64,000 bases of DNA from Bacillus gobiensis. Lineage in GTDB: Bacteria; Bacillota; Bacilli; Bacillales; Bacillaceae. The notes below the pieces were generated by a model. That model saw nothing but the letters and a program-made list of their open reading frames with translations. It ran no database searches and was not told the DNA's origin. Location of the stretch: NCBI RefSeq assembly GCF_001278705.1, contig NZ_CP012600.1, forward strand, positions 930,190 through 994,189, in the 5' to 3' direction. Shown here piece after piece: positions 38,964-48,545 of the stretch; position 1 is the first letter of the stretch, and every line of letters starts with the position of its first letter. A program made the position numbers and the translations under genes.

Positions 38964-40109
38964 ATGTTGGAGTTTGAAACAAACATAGACGGCCTTGCTT
39001 CAATTAAAGTAATCGGAGTAGGGGGAGGCGGCAATAACGCTGTCAATCGAATGATTGAAAATGAAGTACAAGGTGTCGATTTCATTGCTGTCAATACAGA
39101 CGCCCAAGCGCTTAACCTATCAAAAGCTGAAACGAAAATGCAAATTGGCGCCAAGCTGACTAGAGGGCTTGGAGCGGGTGCAAATCCAGACGTGGGGAAA
39201 AAAGCAGCTGAAGAAAGCAGAGAACAGATCGAGGAAGCTCTAAGAGGTGCAGATATGGTGTTTGTCACTGCCGGTATGGGCGGAGGCACGGGTACCGGAG
39301 CCGCACCGGTCATTGCGCAAGTTGCCAAGGATCTTGGCGCACTGACAGTTGGTGTAGTCACAAGGCCATTCACCTTTGAAGGAAGAAAACGCCAGATGCA
39401 GGCAGCAGGCGGTATTACTTCGATGAAAGAAGCGGTAGATACATTGATTGTGATTCATAATGACAGACTGCTTGAGATCGTCGACAAAAATACACCAATG
39501 CTTGAGGCATTCCGTGAAGCGGATACGGTTCTTCGACAAGGGGTTCAGGGGATTTCTGACCTTATAGCTACTCCCGGCCTGATTAACCTTGATTTTGCCG
39601 ATGTAAAAACAATTATGTCCAATAAAGGATCGGCGTTAATGGGAATTGGAGTGGCAACTGGAGAAAGTCGTGCGGCAGAAGCGGCGAAAAAAGCCATCTC
39701 CAGCCCGCTGCTTGAAACGGCAATTGATGGAGCCCAAGGCGTAATCATGAATATTACAGGTGGAACAAATCTAAGCCTATACGAGGTTCAGGAAGCAGCT
39801 GATATCGTCGCATCGGCTTCAGATCAGGATGTAAATATGATTTTCGGCTCGGTCATTAACGAAAATCTCAAAGATGAAATCGTTGTGACGGTCATTGCGA
39901 CCGGCTTTATCGAACAAGAGCAAGATTTGACCAAGCCGCAGCAAAGGCCATTTTCACAAGGATTAAAACAACCTACACAAAATAATACGCAAAAAAGAGA
40001 GCCCAAACGTGAGGAACAGCAAAATACCGGTCAGCAGCGACCTGCACAGCCCTCAGAGGATACTCTTGATATTCCAACGTTTTTACGGAACAGAAATAAA
40101 AGAGGCTAA
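38964..40109 (+). CDS. ftsZ: Cell division GTPase FtsZ
   Basis: Tubulin homologue that forms the Z ring. 381 residues: [14 protein letters not shown], the tubulin signature [12 protein letters not shown]7 loop with [11 protein letters not shown], a Gln/Pro-rich linker (about 318-360) and the C-terminal peptide [12 protein letters not shown] that binds FtsA and SepF. ATG 38964 follows TTAGGAGGATTAGC. A strong terminator follows at once. Confidence 0.98.
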   Translation: MLEFETNIDGLASIKVIGVGGGGNNAVNRMIENEVQGVDFIAVNTDAQALNLSKAETKMQIGAKLTRGLGAGANPDVGKKAAEESREQIEEALRGADMVFVTAGMGGGTGTGAAPVIAQVAKDLGALTVGVVTRPFTFEGRKRQMQAAGGITSMKEAVDTLIVIHNDRLLEIVDKNTPMLEAFREADTVLRQGVQGISDLIATPGLINLDFADVKTIMSNKGSALMGIGVATGESRAAEAAKKAISSPLLETAIDGAQGVIMNITGGTNLSLYEVQEAADIVASASDQDVNMIFGSVINENLKDEIVVTVIATGFIEQEQDLTKPQQRPFSQGLKQPTQNNTQKREPKREEQQNTGQQRPAQPSEDTLDIPTFLRNRNKRG

Positions 40110-40113
40110 ATTG

Positions 40114-40149
40114 AAAAGACAAAACCAAACTGGTTTTGTCTTTTTTTTA
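40114..40149 (+). terminator. Terminator after ftsZ
   Basis: Perfect 14-base stem (AAAAGACAAAACCA / TGGTTTTGTCTTTT), 3-base loop, then a long T-run. Confidence 0.93.
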
Positions 40150-40635
40150 TGAATGAAGCAGTTTTCACTGAAAGCTGTTTTTTTGTCTATTCATATTTGG
40201 GTAATTAGGATTAAGCAGAACGAATGTCCGATTATTTATATAAAATTAAAGTTTTAATATGAGGAGAATTTTACCTATTTTTTTCGCGAATGAGTCATCT
40301 TTTAGATAATTAGTAAAATTCAAGTCGAACCTTTGAATCAATTTTCATGATGAGAGTATTTAAAAGGAATATAGTCCTTTTAAATATACACCCTGATATG
40401 CTTAGTAATTTTAAAAGTACGATGCTTTTCTATGTATATATTGCTATTTCTTGCCAAACAACCATATGTCATTCGATTTATTTTCTTTAAATTCTAAATA
40501 TTATGACATGTTGCGACATTTTTCACAATGTAATTTCTTTACATTAGATTTATCAGCTTTAGATTGGACATACAGTCCTATTTAGAAAGGAGGAGGCGAG
40601 TTACTGCGGGGATAAAATTAATAGGGGGGATTTTT
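40150..40635. other. AT-rich non-coding region upstream of bpr
   Basis: About 490 very AT-rich bases with no convincing gene. An inverted repeat AATGTAA / TTACATT lies at 40527-40545, just before bpr, and AATATTATG near 40497 differs at one base from the ScoC (Hpr) box RATANTATY. A regulator-bound promoter region for the stationary-phase protease is the likely content; I could not fix -35/-10 boxes. Confidence 0.4.
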
Positions 40636-43600
40636 TTGTTAAGTAAGACAAAAAAGAAAGTAATAGGTTCTTTCCTTTCTGCCGTAATAATTGGCTCATT
40701 GGTGCTACCAAATGCAGCTTCTGCAGAAACAAAACCTGTCTCTACGTCTATTAAGCAAACTGTAGCAAGCTCAGCATCAGGAAAAATATCTAAAAGACTG
40801 GAAGAACAATTCAAAAAAGACGATAAAGTCACCTATCTAATTAAGCTGAAAGATCAGGTAGATACAAAAAAAGTAGCGCAAGAAGCTGAAAATAAAGCAA
40901 AAAGCAGAGCCCTTACTGCTGCGAAAACAGAATACCAAAAAAGGTCAGCAGTTGTGACCTCACTAAGAGCAAATGCTGAAGAAACACAAAGAGAGCTGAA
41001 AAAATACTTAGAAAAACAAAAAGAGATCGGAAAGGCAGATCACATACAATCCTTCTATATTGTTAACGGGTTAGCGGTTGAGACATCAAAAGACGTTCTT
41101 GAAAAAATCGCAGCGTTGCCGGAGGTAGAGAAAATTTTGCCGAACGAAACTAGACAGCTTTATCAGAGCGGGCAAAAGTCATATGCCGGGCTTCCTAAAA
41201 TAGAAGATCAAAAAGCGATACCTGCAGCTGAAGGTGTAGAATGGAATATTGATCAAATTTATGCGCCTGCAGCTTGGAATCTTGGTTACGATGGAGCAGG
41301 CACAGTCGTAGCCTCTATTGACACTGGTGTGCAGTGGGATCATCCTGCATTAAAGGAAAAATACAAAGGATATGACCCGGCGGCCCCTGATAGCCCGAAT
41401 CATGAATATAGCTGGTTTGACGCAGTGGACGGACAAGGGACCCCATTTGATGATCTTGGTCATGGCACGCATGTTACCGGAACAATGGTCGGATCGGAGC
41501 CTGACGGAAGCAATAAAATCGGTGTTGCTCCAGGAGCAAAATGGATGGCGGTTAAAGCTTTTTCTGCCGATGGCGGTACAGATGTTGATTTGCTGGAAGC
41601 AGGAGAATGGATTCTTGCACCTAAAGATGCAGAAGGAAATCCTCATCCTGAAATGGCTCCTGATGTAGTAAACAACTCATGGGGAGGCGGACCGGGACTC
41701 GATGAGTGGTATCGAGAAATGGTACAAGCATGGAAAGCTGCTGAAATATTCCCGGAATTTTCTGCTGGAAATACGACTCTTACCAATCCGGGCGGACCAG
41801 GATCGATCGCAACCCCGGCGAATTATCCGGAATCGTTTGCAACTGGCGCGACTGACATCAACAACAATCTGGCCAGCTTTTCACTGCAAGGGCCGTCTCC
41901 GTATGGTGAGCTAAAGCCAGATATCTCTGCACCTGGTGTAAATATTCGTTCTTCTGTGCCGGGAAGCAATTATGAAGGCGGATGGAACGGGACTTCAATG
42001 GCAGGGCCGCACGTTTCTGCTGTTGCGGCTTTGCTCAGGCAAGTAAATGCAAACATTACGGTTGAAGAAATGGAAGAAATTCTAATAGATACGGCTTTGC
42101 CATTGACAGATGGAACCTTCCCGGAATCTCCTAATAACGGATACGGCCACGGACTGGTGAATGCGTTTGATGCTGTATCAGCACTGTCGCAAGGGTTGGG
42201 CACGATAAAAGGTCAGGTTACAAAGGAAGGAGAGGACACGGAAGCGCCGGTCTTGCATCATAATCCGCCTGCTGAAGTGTTTGAAGGTGCCGAGATCCCC
42301 CTTCAAGTGACAGCAGCGGACAATATCAGCATTACTTCTGTACAGCTGACATATAAAACGGAGACGACTGATTGGACTACAGTCGAAGCTTCCAGAGTTG
42401 AAGGAGACTTTAAAAACGGAACGTACGATGCGGTGATTCCGCCGCTTGGAGGATCGGCTCTGCAATACAAATGGGTCATCAAAGATTTTGGCCAAAATGT
42501 AGTCGAATCAGAAGTGTTTGATGTACAAATCTTATCAGCTTTAACGACAGGGTATGTACAGAATTTTGTAAACAGTCCTGTTGGCTGGACAAGCTATGGA
42601 ACGAATAATAGCTGGGAATGGGGTAAACCGGCATCCGGACCGGGAACTGCGGTTTCTGGTGAGAAAGTATACGTAACCAATTTAGATGGTACTTACGATA
42701 ATTCAGCGAACATGAATTTGCAAATGCCGCCTGTTGCAGTCCCAGAAAGCGGAAATCTGTTCCTCCAATTTAAGCAGTGGTATGATTTGGAGACGAATTA
42801 TGATTATGGATACATTTATGTCCTTCCGGAAGAGGAAGAAAATTGGGTGCAGCTGGCCAGTTTTAATGGAAGAACTTCCAGCTGGATAGATGGAGAAGTG
42901 AATCTTTCAGAATACAGCGGCCAAACGATCAGCGTGATGTTTAATGTCCATACGGACGGAAGTGTGTTAAAAGAAGGCTGGTATTTGGATGACATCAAGC
43001 TTTCGGATACTTCAATCGGTACGGCAGGTAAAAAACAGATCGGCATTGTGGAGAAAGCTCAGGATGCTGCATCAAAGGAAAAAACAGATGAGCCGCAAGT
43101 TGATCCGAAAAAAGCTAAACCGGCTGACCGAATTTCCGACAAGAATGGTGGGACGAAAGAGATTGCACCGAACATACTGCCTTTACGAGCTGAAGTCAGT
43201 GTGCTTGAAACCGGAAAGTCAACTTATTCAAATGCTGGTACTGGTCTTTATGAATTAACTCATGCATCTGGAGACTACACGCTAAAAGCAGAAACGTACG
43301 GATTTGAGTCAAGTAATCAATCAGTTACGGTTGAAGCGGATGGGACATCAACAGCAAATTTTGTGCTCGAGGAGCTTCCAAAAGGAACAATCTCTGGTAC
43401 GGTGACTAACAAAGCGACTGGCCAGCCAATTGAAAACGCCACGATATATTTGGTTGAGGATGCGCAAGTGGCACCGGTTCATACGAATGCAAACGGAGAA
43501 TATTCATTGACAGCATATGAAGGCTCGTACTCAGTAAAGATTACCGCACCGGGTTTTTACAGTTCGGAATCAACAACTGATCTTACAGGAGACGTTAGTC

Positions 43601-44967
43601 TTGATTTTCAATTGGAACCGTTCATCGGTTATCCTGGTGAAATTGGATACGATGATGCGTCAGCTGAAAACGCAAAGGTATTTTACGAGGCAGGTAATGG
43701 ATGGGCAGTCAAAATGTCTTTGAATGAAGGGGAAGATAAAGCCCTTGTAAGAGGCGGGTTGTTCAGATTCTGGGATACAGAATGGCCGGTTCCGGGCGGT
43801 ACGGAATTCGCCGTAGAAGTTTGGGATGCAACAGGGCCGAATGGAGCACCCGGCAAGAAGCTGGCTGGACCGGTCATTGGCGAAGCACAGCGTAACGGGG
43901 AATGGACAACTGTTGACCTTTCTCAAGAAGGCATCATAGTAGAAGGCGATTTTTATCTCGTATATATTCAGACTAAGGCAAATCCAGATGCGCCTGGTTT
44001 AGCAACGGATGAAAATGGGCCGTTATCAGAACGAAGCTGGCAATTTGTTGGCGGTTCGTGGTCACAAACTCTTGCTGAAGAAGGGAACTATATGATTAGG
44101 GCATTGGTTGACTACGAGGTGACTCCGCCGGTTATTACGTCGCCTGAAGACGGAACGTTTACAAAGCATAGACAAACGGTCATCGAAGGGACTTCGTCAC
44201 CGGGAACAACCGTCAAGATTTTCAACGGGGAAGAGGAAGCGGCTTCCGTTGAAACGTCAGAAGATGGTACATTCTCTAAAGAAATTACCCTGAATGATGG
44301 AGAAAATGTCATAACGGCTAAAGTCTCAGCAGAAAACGGGACGACCGATCCATCCGAGCCGGTAACTATCGTCTTGGATCAATCAAAGCCGGAGCTTACG
44401 ATTACAAGCCCGTCTGAAGGAGATAAACTGAACAGAGAAACGGTAACCGTCACCGGCACGGCAGCAGACGAAAATCTGGACTGGGTAAAAGTAAATGGAA
44501 AGAAAACGTCTGTAGAGGATGGCAGGTACTCAGAAAGAATCCTGCTTAACAATGGAGCAAACACGATCAAAGTCGTTGCTCAAGATTTAGCAGGCAATAA
44601 GGTGACAAAAAATATAACGATTGACGTAAAATATACGAAGCCTGAAATCACGAATCTTCTGCCGACAGAAGATAAAGAATTAAAGGCTGGTGAATCGGTA
44701 AAAATTGAATTCAACAGTGAACCAGATTTGGATGCCACCTTTGTCATCCGAATGCCGCTGACCAATGCCAGAGCAGGAGTGCAGAATGCTATCGAGCTTC
44801 CTTTACGGGAGGTTTCTGAAGGCAAATATGAAGGCTATTGTACAGCAACAAACACCATTAAAGCAGCTGGAGCTGAAATTGAGGTAATTGTAAGAGACGA
44901 CTATGGCAATGAAACGAGGAAAACTGCTGAAGGAAAGCTTTATATTCACGCGAAAATGCCGAAATAA
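40636..44967 (+). CDS. bpr: Bacillopeptidase F, large secreted serine protease
   Basis: 1443 residues. Signal peptide (about 1-30, ends NAASA), I9-type propeptide to about residue 180, then a subtilisin (S8) domain with Asp229 (SIDTGV), His276 (HGTHVTGT) and Ser454 (NGTSMAGPHVSA). The long C-terminal part holds an adhesion or MAM-like segment (about 640-790), carboxypeptidase-regulatory-like repeats (about 850-985), a second beta domain, and two Big/glucodextranase-like repeats (about 1170-1330) starting with TSSPGTTVKIF and VTGTAADENLDWVKV. Start is TTG 40636 with AGGGGGGA six bases upstream; the frame is open to 40564 without a signal peptide. Position after ftsZ matches B. subtilis bpr. 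Confidence 0.95.
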   Translation: MLSKTKKKVIGSFLSAVIIGSLVLPNAASAETKPVSTSIKQTVASSASGKISKRLEEQFKKDDKVTYLIKLKDQVDTKKVAQEAENKAKSRALTAAKTEYQKRSAVVTSLRANAEETQRELKKYLEKQKEIGKADHIQSFYIVNGLAVETSKDVLEKIAALPEVEKILPNETRQLYQSGQKSYAGLPKIEDQKAIPAAEGVEWNIDQIYAPAAWNLGYDGAGTVVASIDTGVQWDHPALKEKYKGYDPAAPDSPNHEYSWFDAVDGQGTPFDDLGHGTHVTGTMVGSEPDGSNKIGVAPGAKWMAVKAFSADGGTDVDLLEAGEWILAPKDAEGNPHPEMAPDVVNNSWGGGPGLDEWYREMVQAWKAAEIFPEFSAGNTTLTNPGGPGSIATPANYPESFATGATDINNNLASFSLQGPSPYGELKPDISAPGVNIRSSVPGSNYEGGWNGTSMAGPHVSAVAALLRQVNANITVEEMEEILIDTALPLTDGTFPESPNNGYGHGLVNAFDAVSALSQGLGTIKGQVTKEGEDTEAPVLHHNPPAEVFEGAEIPLQVTAADNISITSVQLTYKTETTDWTTVEASRVEGDFKNGTYDAVIPPLGGSALQYKWVIKDFGQNVVESEVFDVQILSALTTGYVQNFVNSPVGWTSYGTNNSWEWGKPASGPGTAVSGEKVYVTNLDGTYDNSANMNLQMPPVAVPESGNLFLQFKQWYDLETNYDYGYIYVLPEEEENWVQLASFNGRTSSWIDGEVNLSEYSGQTISVMFNVHTDGSVLKEGWYLDDIKLSDTSIGTAGKKQIGIVEKAQDAASKEKTDEPQVDPKKAKPADRISDKNGGTKEIAPNILPLRAEVSVLETGKSTYSNAGTGLYELTHASGDYTLKAETYGFESSNQSVTVEADGTSTANFVLEELPKGTISGTVTNKATGQPIENATIYLVEDAQVAPVHTNANGEYSLTAYEGSYSVKITAPGFYSSESTTDLTGDVSLDFQLEPFIGYPGEIGYDDASAENAKVFYEAGNGWAVKMSLNEGEDKALVRGGLFRFWDTEWPVPGGTEFAVEVWDATGPNGAPGKKLAGPVIGEAQRNGEWTTVDLSQEGIIVEGDFYLVYIQTKANPDAPGLATDENGPLSERSWQFVGGSWSQTLAEEGNYMIRALVDYEVTPPVITSPEDGTFTKHRQTVIEGTSSPGTTVKIFNGEEEAASVETSEDGTFSKEITLNDGENVITAKVSAENGTTDPSEPVTIVLDQSKPELTITSPSEGDKLNRETVTVTGTAADENLDWVKVNGKKTSVEDGRYSERILLNNGANTIKVVAQDLAGNKVTKNITIDVKYTKPEITNLLPTEDKELKAGESVKIEFNSEPDLDATFVIRMPLTNARAGVQNAIELPLREVSEGKYEGYCTATNTIKAAGAEIEVIVRDDYGNETRKTAEGKLYIHAKMPK

Positions 44968-44991
44968 AATTTCCTCGGGGAAAATGAAAGT

Positions 44992-45028
44992 GAGATGCAG
45001 ACTTTGTCTATAGTCTGTATCTTTTTTT
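44992..45028 (+). terminator. Terminator after bpr
   Basis: AGATGCAGACT / AGTCTGTATCT (one G-U) followed by seven T. Confidence 0.85.
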
Positions 45029-45086
45029 GTTTGCCTCAGCGAGAAATTCCAACCATCACCTGACGTGCACAAACAGAGATCACTTA

Positions 45087-45095
45087 GTCGACAAA
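45087..45095 (+). promoter_or_regulatory. Candidate Spo0A box upstream of spoIIG
   Basis: GTCGACAAA is, on the other strand, TTTGTCGAC, seven of eight to the 0A box TTGTCGAA. It lies about 50 bases before the spoIIG -35 hexamer, where Spo0A~P binds in B. subtilis. Confidence 0.6.
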
Positions 45096-45139
45096 TAAAA
45101 TATGAATCTCTTAAAAACGTTCAATTCTCTTAACATAGA

Positions 45140-45173
45140 TTGACAGACTTTCCCATGCAGCTTGATTTATACT
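45140..45173 (+). promoter_or_regulatory. spoIIG promoter, sigma-A type with 22-bp spacer
   Basis: TTGACA (45140-45145) and TATACT (45168-45173) are separated by 22 bases. The B. subtilis spoIIG promoter has this same unusual spacing, too long for RNA polymerase alone and made usable by Spo0A~P. Spacing conserved here supports the same control. Confidence 0.85.
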
Positions 45174-45243
45174 TGTAAAAACAAAGGGGAGACGTGCCGT
45201 TTCTAAAAACTCTTAATTGGCGGAAGGCGGGGAACGATAAGAA

Positions 45244-46173
45244 GTGGAAATCTACCTAGATGTGATCTGGCTGTTAAACTTTTGCTTCGACTTGCTGCTG
45301 CTTTCGTTAACAGGCAAAATTTTAAAACGAAATGTCAAGAAGTTTCGCCTTGTTTTAGGTGCCCTTATTGGTTCCGGTATTGTTCTCATTATGTTTACTC
45401 CTTTTTCTTGGTTCGTTTCTCATCCCGCTGGAAAACTTGCTTTTTCTCTGCTGATCGTTTTTGCTGCTTTTGGTTTTAAAAGGTTTCGTTACTTTCTTCA
45501 AAACTGGCTTACGTTTTTCTTTGTGACATTTTTATTGGGTGGGGGAATCATTGGTGCGCATTCTCTTCTTCAATCGGATGGCCAGCTTGAGAATGGAGCA
45601 TTGATGACAGCTTCTTCCGGTTTTGGGGATCCGATCAGTTGGATCTTTGTCATAATAGGTTTTCCAATTCTTTGGATATTCTCGAAAAAGAGAATAGAGG
45701 ATATAGAGATTCGCAAAATTCAATTTGAGGAGCATGTAAACGTTCAAGTGATGATCGGAGGACAAGAGGTTTTTTTAAAAGGATTGGTTGATTCCGGAAA
45801 CCAGCTTTACGATCCGTTAACCAAAACGCCGGTCATGATTGTTTATGCAGAATGCTTGAAGCCGATTGTGGGAGAGGCTTTTTTAGAACTGGTAAAGACA
45901 GGAGACTCAGTTCATGCATTAGAGCAAATTGATGAAACTTTTCCGTTTATCGACCGTCTCCGGCTTGTGCCATACAGAGGGGTTGGGCAGCAAAATCAGT
46001 TCCTGCTTTCCATTAAGCCTGATGATGTATTGGTTTACACAAAAGAAGAAATCATCTCAGTAGAAAAGTGTTTCGTTGGAATCAGTCCGTCCGGATTATC
46101 TTCGGATGACGATTTTCAGGCAATTGTCCACCCGAAAATGCTATCTGAAAAAGGAATCAAGCATGTGTCTTAA
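45244..46173 (+). CDS. spoIIGA: Sigma-E processing peptidase SpoIIGA
   Basis: Novel-type aspartic protease that removes the pro-sequence of sigma-E in the mother cell after the SpoIIR signal. 309 residues: five N-terminal membrane helices (to about 150), then a soluble domain with Asp183 in VDSGNQLYDPLTKTPVMI, the known catalytic residue, and RLVPYRGVGQQNQFLL. Start is GTG 45244 (MEIYLDVIWLLNF); the ribosome site is weak (GGCGGGG). sigE follows in 29 bases. Confidence 0.95.
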   Translation: MEIYLDVIWLLNFCFDLLLLSLTGKILKRNVKKFRLVLGALIGSGIVLIMFTPFSWFVSHPAGKLAFSLLIVFAAFGFKRFRYFLQNWLTFFFVTFLLGGGIIGAHSLLQSDGQLENGALMTASSGFGDPISWIFVIIGFPILWIFSKKRIEDIEIRKIQFEEHVNVQVMIGGQEVFLKGLVDSGNQLYDPLTKTPVMIVYAECLKPIVGEAFLELVKTGDSVHALEQIDETFPFIDRLRLVPYRGVGQQNQFLLSIKPDDVLVYTKEEIISVEKCFVGISPSGLSSDDDFQAIVHPKMLSEKGIKHVS

Positions 46174-46202
46174 ATCATTAAAGAAGGGAGAGAAGGAGAA
46201 AT

Positions 46203-46922
46203 ATGAAAAAAATGAAAATAAGATTGACGTATTACTGGTATCGTATCTTAATTAAGCTTGGACTGAAAAGCGACGAGATTTATTATATTGGTGGAAGTGA
46301 AGCCCTTCCGCCGCCTTTATCAAAAGATGAGGAGCAGGATCTCCTTCATAAACTGCCAAAGGGAGACCAAGCAGCCAGAGCGATATTAATCGAACGAAAC
46401 TTGCGGCTGGTCGTATACATTGCCCGCAAATTTGAAAACACAGGGATTAATATTGAGGATCTCATAAGTATTGGAACAATAGGGCTTATAAAAGCTGTCA
46501 ATACGTTTAACCCTGAAAAAAAGATCAAGCTTGCCACTTATGCATCAAGATGTATCGAGAATGAAATTTTAATGTATCTCCGAAGAAACAATAAAATCCG
46601 GTCAGAGGTATCTTTTGATGAACCGCTTAACATTGACTGGGATGGAAATGAACTTCTTCTTTCAGATGTCATGGGCACTGATGATGATATTATCACAAAG
46701 GATCTGGAAGCAAATGTGGATAAAAAGCTCCTGATGAAAGCCCTGGATCAGCTTAATGACCGTGAAAAACAAATTATGGAGCTTAGGTTCGGGCTGGTAG
46801 GAGAAGAAGAGAAAACGCAAAAAGATGTGGCAGACATGCTGGGGATTTCTCAGTCCTACATATCAAGGCTGGAGAAAAGAATAATTAAGAGGCTGAGAAA
46901 GGAATTTAATAAAATGGTATAA
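46203..46922 (+). CDS. sigE: Sporulation sigma factor sigma-E, pro-form
   Basis: First mother-cell sigma factor. 239 residues: an N-terminal pro-sequence of about 27-29 residues ([21 protein letters not shown], cleaved near EIYYIGG), region 2 with [15 protein letters not shown] and [16 protein letters not shown], region 2.4 [19 protein letters not shown], and region 4 with [22 protein letters not shown] 46203 after AAGGGAGAGAAGGAG. It is in an operon with its own protease SpoIIGA. Confidence 0.97.
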   Translation: MKKMKIRLTYYWYRILIKLGLKSDEIYYIGGSEALPPPLSKDEEQDLLHKLPKGDQAARAILIERNLRLVVYIARKFENTGINIEDLISIGTIGLIKAVNTFNPEKKIKLATYASRCIENEILMYLRRNNKIRSEVSFDEPLNIDWDGNELLLSDVMGTDDDIITKDLEANVDKKLLMKALDQLNDREKQIMELRFGLVGEEEKTQKDVADMLGISQSYISRLEKRIIKRLRKEFNKMV

Positions 46923-46964
46923 CCCCTTATTTCGGGCAGGAAATTTTTTCTCATCGACATTTGT

Positions 46965-46993
46965 GCATATTTTTCCCACTCAAGGAGATACTT
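46965..46993 (+). promoter_or_regulatory. Candidate sigma-F/sigma-G promoter for sigG
   Basis: GCATA (46965-46969), a 14-base spacer and GGAGATACTT (46984-46993) fit the forespore pattern (gyATA, GGnnAnAnT). B. subtilis sigG is started by sigma-F and then by sigma-G itself. Confidence 0.55.
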
Positions 46994-47030
46994 AACTTTG
47001 TACCAGAGCTCCTGTAGGGAGGGAAAGATA

Positions 47031-47813
47031 TTGTCGAGAAATAAGGTCGAAATATGCGGGGTAGATACCTCCAAGCTTCCTGTATTAAAAAATGAAGAGA
47101 TGAGAAAACTCTTCAAACAGATGCAAGACGAAGGGGATTATACAGCTAGAGAAAAACTGGTTAACGGAAACCTGCGGCTTGTATTAAGCGTGATTCAGCG
47201 TTTTAACAACAGAGGAGAGTATGTGGATGACTTATTTCAGGTGGGCTGCATAGGATTAATGAAATCGATTGATAATTTTGATTTAAGCCATAATGTTAAG
47301 TTCTCTACCTATGCTGTCCCTATGATTATTGGAGAAATCAGAAGGTACTTGCGTGATAACAATCCGATTCGTGTGTCAAGATCATTGCGGGACATTGCCT
47401 ACAAAGCTCTCCAAGTCAGGGAAAGATTAATTAGTGAGACAAGCAGGGAGCCGACAGCTGAAGAAATTGCAAAGGTGCTTGATATTCCTCACGAAGAAAT
47501 CGTATTTGCGATGGATGCCATCCAGGATCCTGTGTCTTTGTTTGAACCGATATACAACGATGGCGGAGACCCGATTTATGTGATGGATCAAATTAGCGAT
47601 GAGAGAAATAAGGACAGCCAGTGGATCGAAGAGCTTGCTCTGAAAGAGGGAATGAGAAGATTAAGCGAACGCGAAAAAATGATTCTCAGAAAACGGTTTT
47701 TTCAAGGGAAAACGCAAATGGAAGTCGCTGAAGAGATTGGTATCTCACAGGCTCAGGTTTCCCGGCTGGAAAAAGCGGCAATTAAGCAAATGAATAAAAA
47801 TATTCATCAATAA
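47031..47813 (+). CDS. sigG: Late forespore sigma factor sigma-G
   Basis: 260 residues, nearly the B. subtilis sequence. N terminus MSRNKVEICGVDTSKLPVL, region 2 GNLRLVLSVIQRFNNRGE with VDDLFQVGCIGLMKSIDNFD and STYAVPMIIGEIRRYLRD, region 3 SREPTAEEIAKVL, and region 4 MEVAEEIGISQAQVSRLEKAA. Start is TTG 47031 after GGGAGGGAAAG; the frame before it is not conserved. It lies 108 bases after sigE with its own candidate promoter. Confidence 0.97.
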   Translation: MSRNKVEICGVDTSKLPVLKNEEMRKLFKQMQDEGDYTAREKLVNGNLRLVLSVIQRFNNRGEYVDDLFQVGCIGLMKSIDNFDLSHNVKFSTYAVPMIIGEIRRYLRDNNPIRVSRSLRDIAYKALQVRERLISETSREPTAEEIAKVLDIPHEEIVFAMDAIQDPVSLFEPIYNDGGDPIYVMDQISDERNKDSQWIEELALKEGMRRLSEREKMILRKRFFQGKTQMEVAEEIGISQAQVSRLEKAAIKQMNKNIHQ

Positions 47814-47842
47814 AAGAGAGGATACACTGCCCTCTCTTTTTT
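47812..47842 (+). terminator. Terminator after sigG
   Basis: AAAGAGAGG / CCTCTCTTT stem with a T-run, beginning in the stop codon. Confidence 0.88.
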
Positions 47843-47906
47843 TATGATCAGAATAATTGTATAATGCCCCAAATACAAGTTACTGCTTCCTAGAATGATA
47901 ATAAAA

Positions 47907-48326
47907 TCAAGCAACACTGTGTGATTTTGATGATGAACGGAAAGCTGTGATAAACCAAACGGTATTAATAATTAATAAAATGAAGCAAAGGGCTATGACT
48001 ACTATTAAGGAAGTATTCATTTTGTTCGCAAATATCCCTAATACTACTGGAATGATCACAAAGTTTATCATCACTCCGAAACTACATAATACAGCCATGA
48101 TGGATCTCATCGCATCTAACCCTGCTAGATATGCAATTAAAGGCAGGATATAAAAAGCAAGCACAGTTCCAATAGCTGACCACATGCCCGCGCTGCCAAA
48201 TTGATTCGCATTAGGCCCGGATTCAGATATTGGGGAGAGTGAAGATGCGATCAACATAGAGCAGAAGAGGAAGGCAGAAACCAAAGTCAATATAACAACT
48301 GGAAATTTTTTAATTGCCACGATCAT
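47907..48326 (-). CDS. DUF5391 family small membrane protein
   Basis: 139 residues with four predicted membrane helices. The segment MLIASSLSPISESGPNANQFGSAGMWSAIG between helices 1 and 2 is what I remember of the DUF5391 family of Bacillaceae; function is not known. ATG 48326 follows GAAAGGAGAG, a good ribosome site. It is not part of the conserved block: B. subtilis has ylmA near here. It is the only minus-strand gene between bshC and the right end. Two inverted repeats and a cre-like site lie upstream. Confidence 0.75.
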   Translation of the reverse strand: MIVAIKKFPVVILTLVSAFLFCSMLIASSLSPISESGPNANQFGSAGMWSAIGTVLAFYILPLIAYLAGLDAMRSIMAVLCSFGVMINFVIIPVVLGIFANKMNTSLIVVIALCFILLIINTVWFITAFRSSSKSHSVA

Positions 48327-48425
48327 TTGCTCTCCTTTCTTATAAGCGAATTCCCATATTTTTCATTATATCATTGATACGGAAATAAAGTAATATAACT
48401 TCCAATATATTGAATTGATTTACTC

Positions 48426-48439
48426 CGAAAGCGTTTTCT
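48426..48439. promoter_or_regulatory. Candidate cre site between DUF5391 gene and ylmC
   Basis: CGAAAGCGTTTTCT matches the near-palindromic cre TGAAAGCGTTTTCA except for the two outer bases. It lies 100 bases before the DUF5391 start and 173 before ylmC, and overlaps the next inverted repeat. Confidence 0.4.
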
Positions 48440-48460
48440 ATAAGCTAAGAGCTTATAGAA
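48436..48460. repeat. Perfect 11-bp inverted repeat
   Basis: Arms TTCTATAAGCT and AGCTTATAGAA around a 3-base loop. No T-run, so not a normal terminator; could be an operator or a stable RNA hairpin in the 5' leader of the DUF5391 gene. Confidence 0.6.
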
Positions 48461-48505
48461 CTATCAGACATCTGTTCAAAACCCAGCGTTCAATTGGTTC
48501 TTCCA

Positions 48506-48540
48506 GAATATGAAATTTTATTAATATAAAATTCATATTC
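48506..48540. repeat. 35-base AT-rich palindrome upstream of ylmC
   Basis: Arms of about 14 bases (GAATATGAA then TTTTA; TAAAATTCATATTC) pair with one bulged A. It is just before the candidate ylmC promoter. Confidence 0.6.
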
Positions 48541-48545
48541 CTTTG

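Noticed and set aside
42200..44967. Frameshift or fusion suspected in the very long C-terminal part of bpr
   Set aside because: The frame is intact and the whole length matches what I remember of bacillopeptidase F, about 1430 residues.
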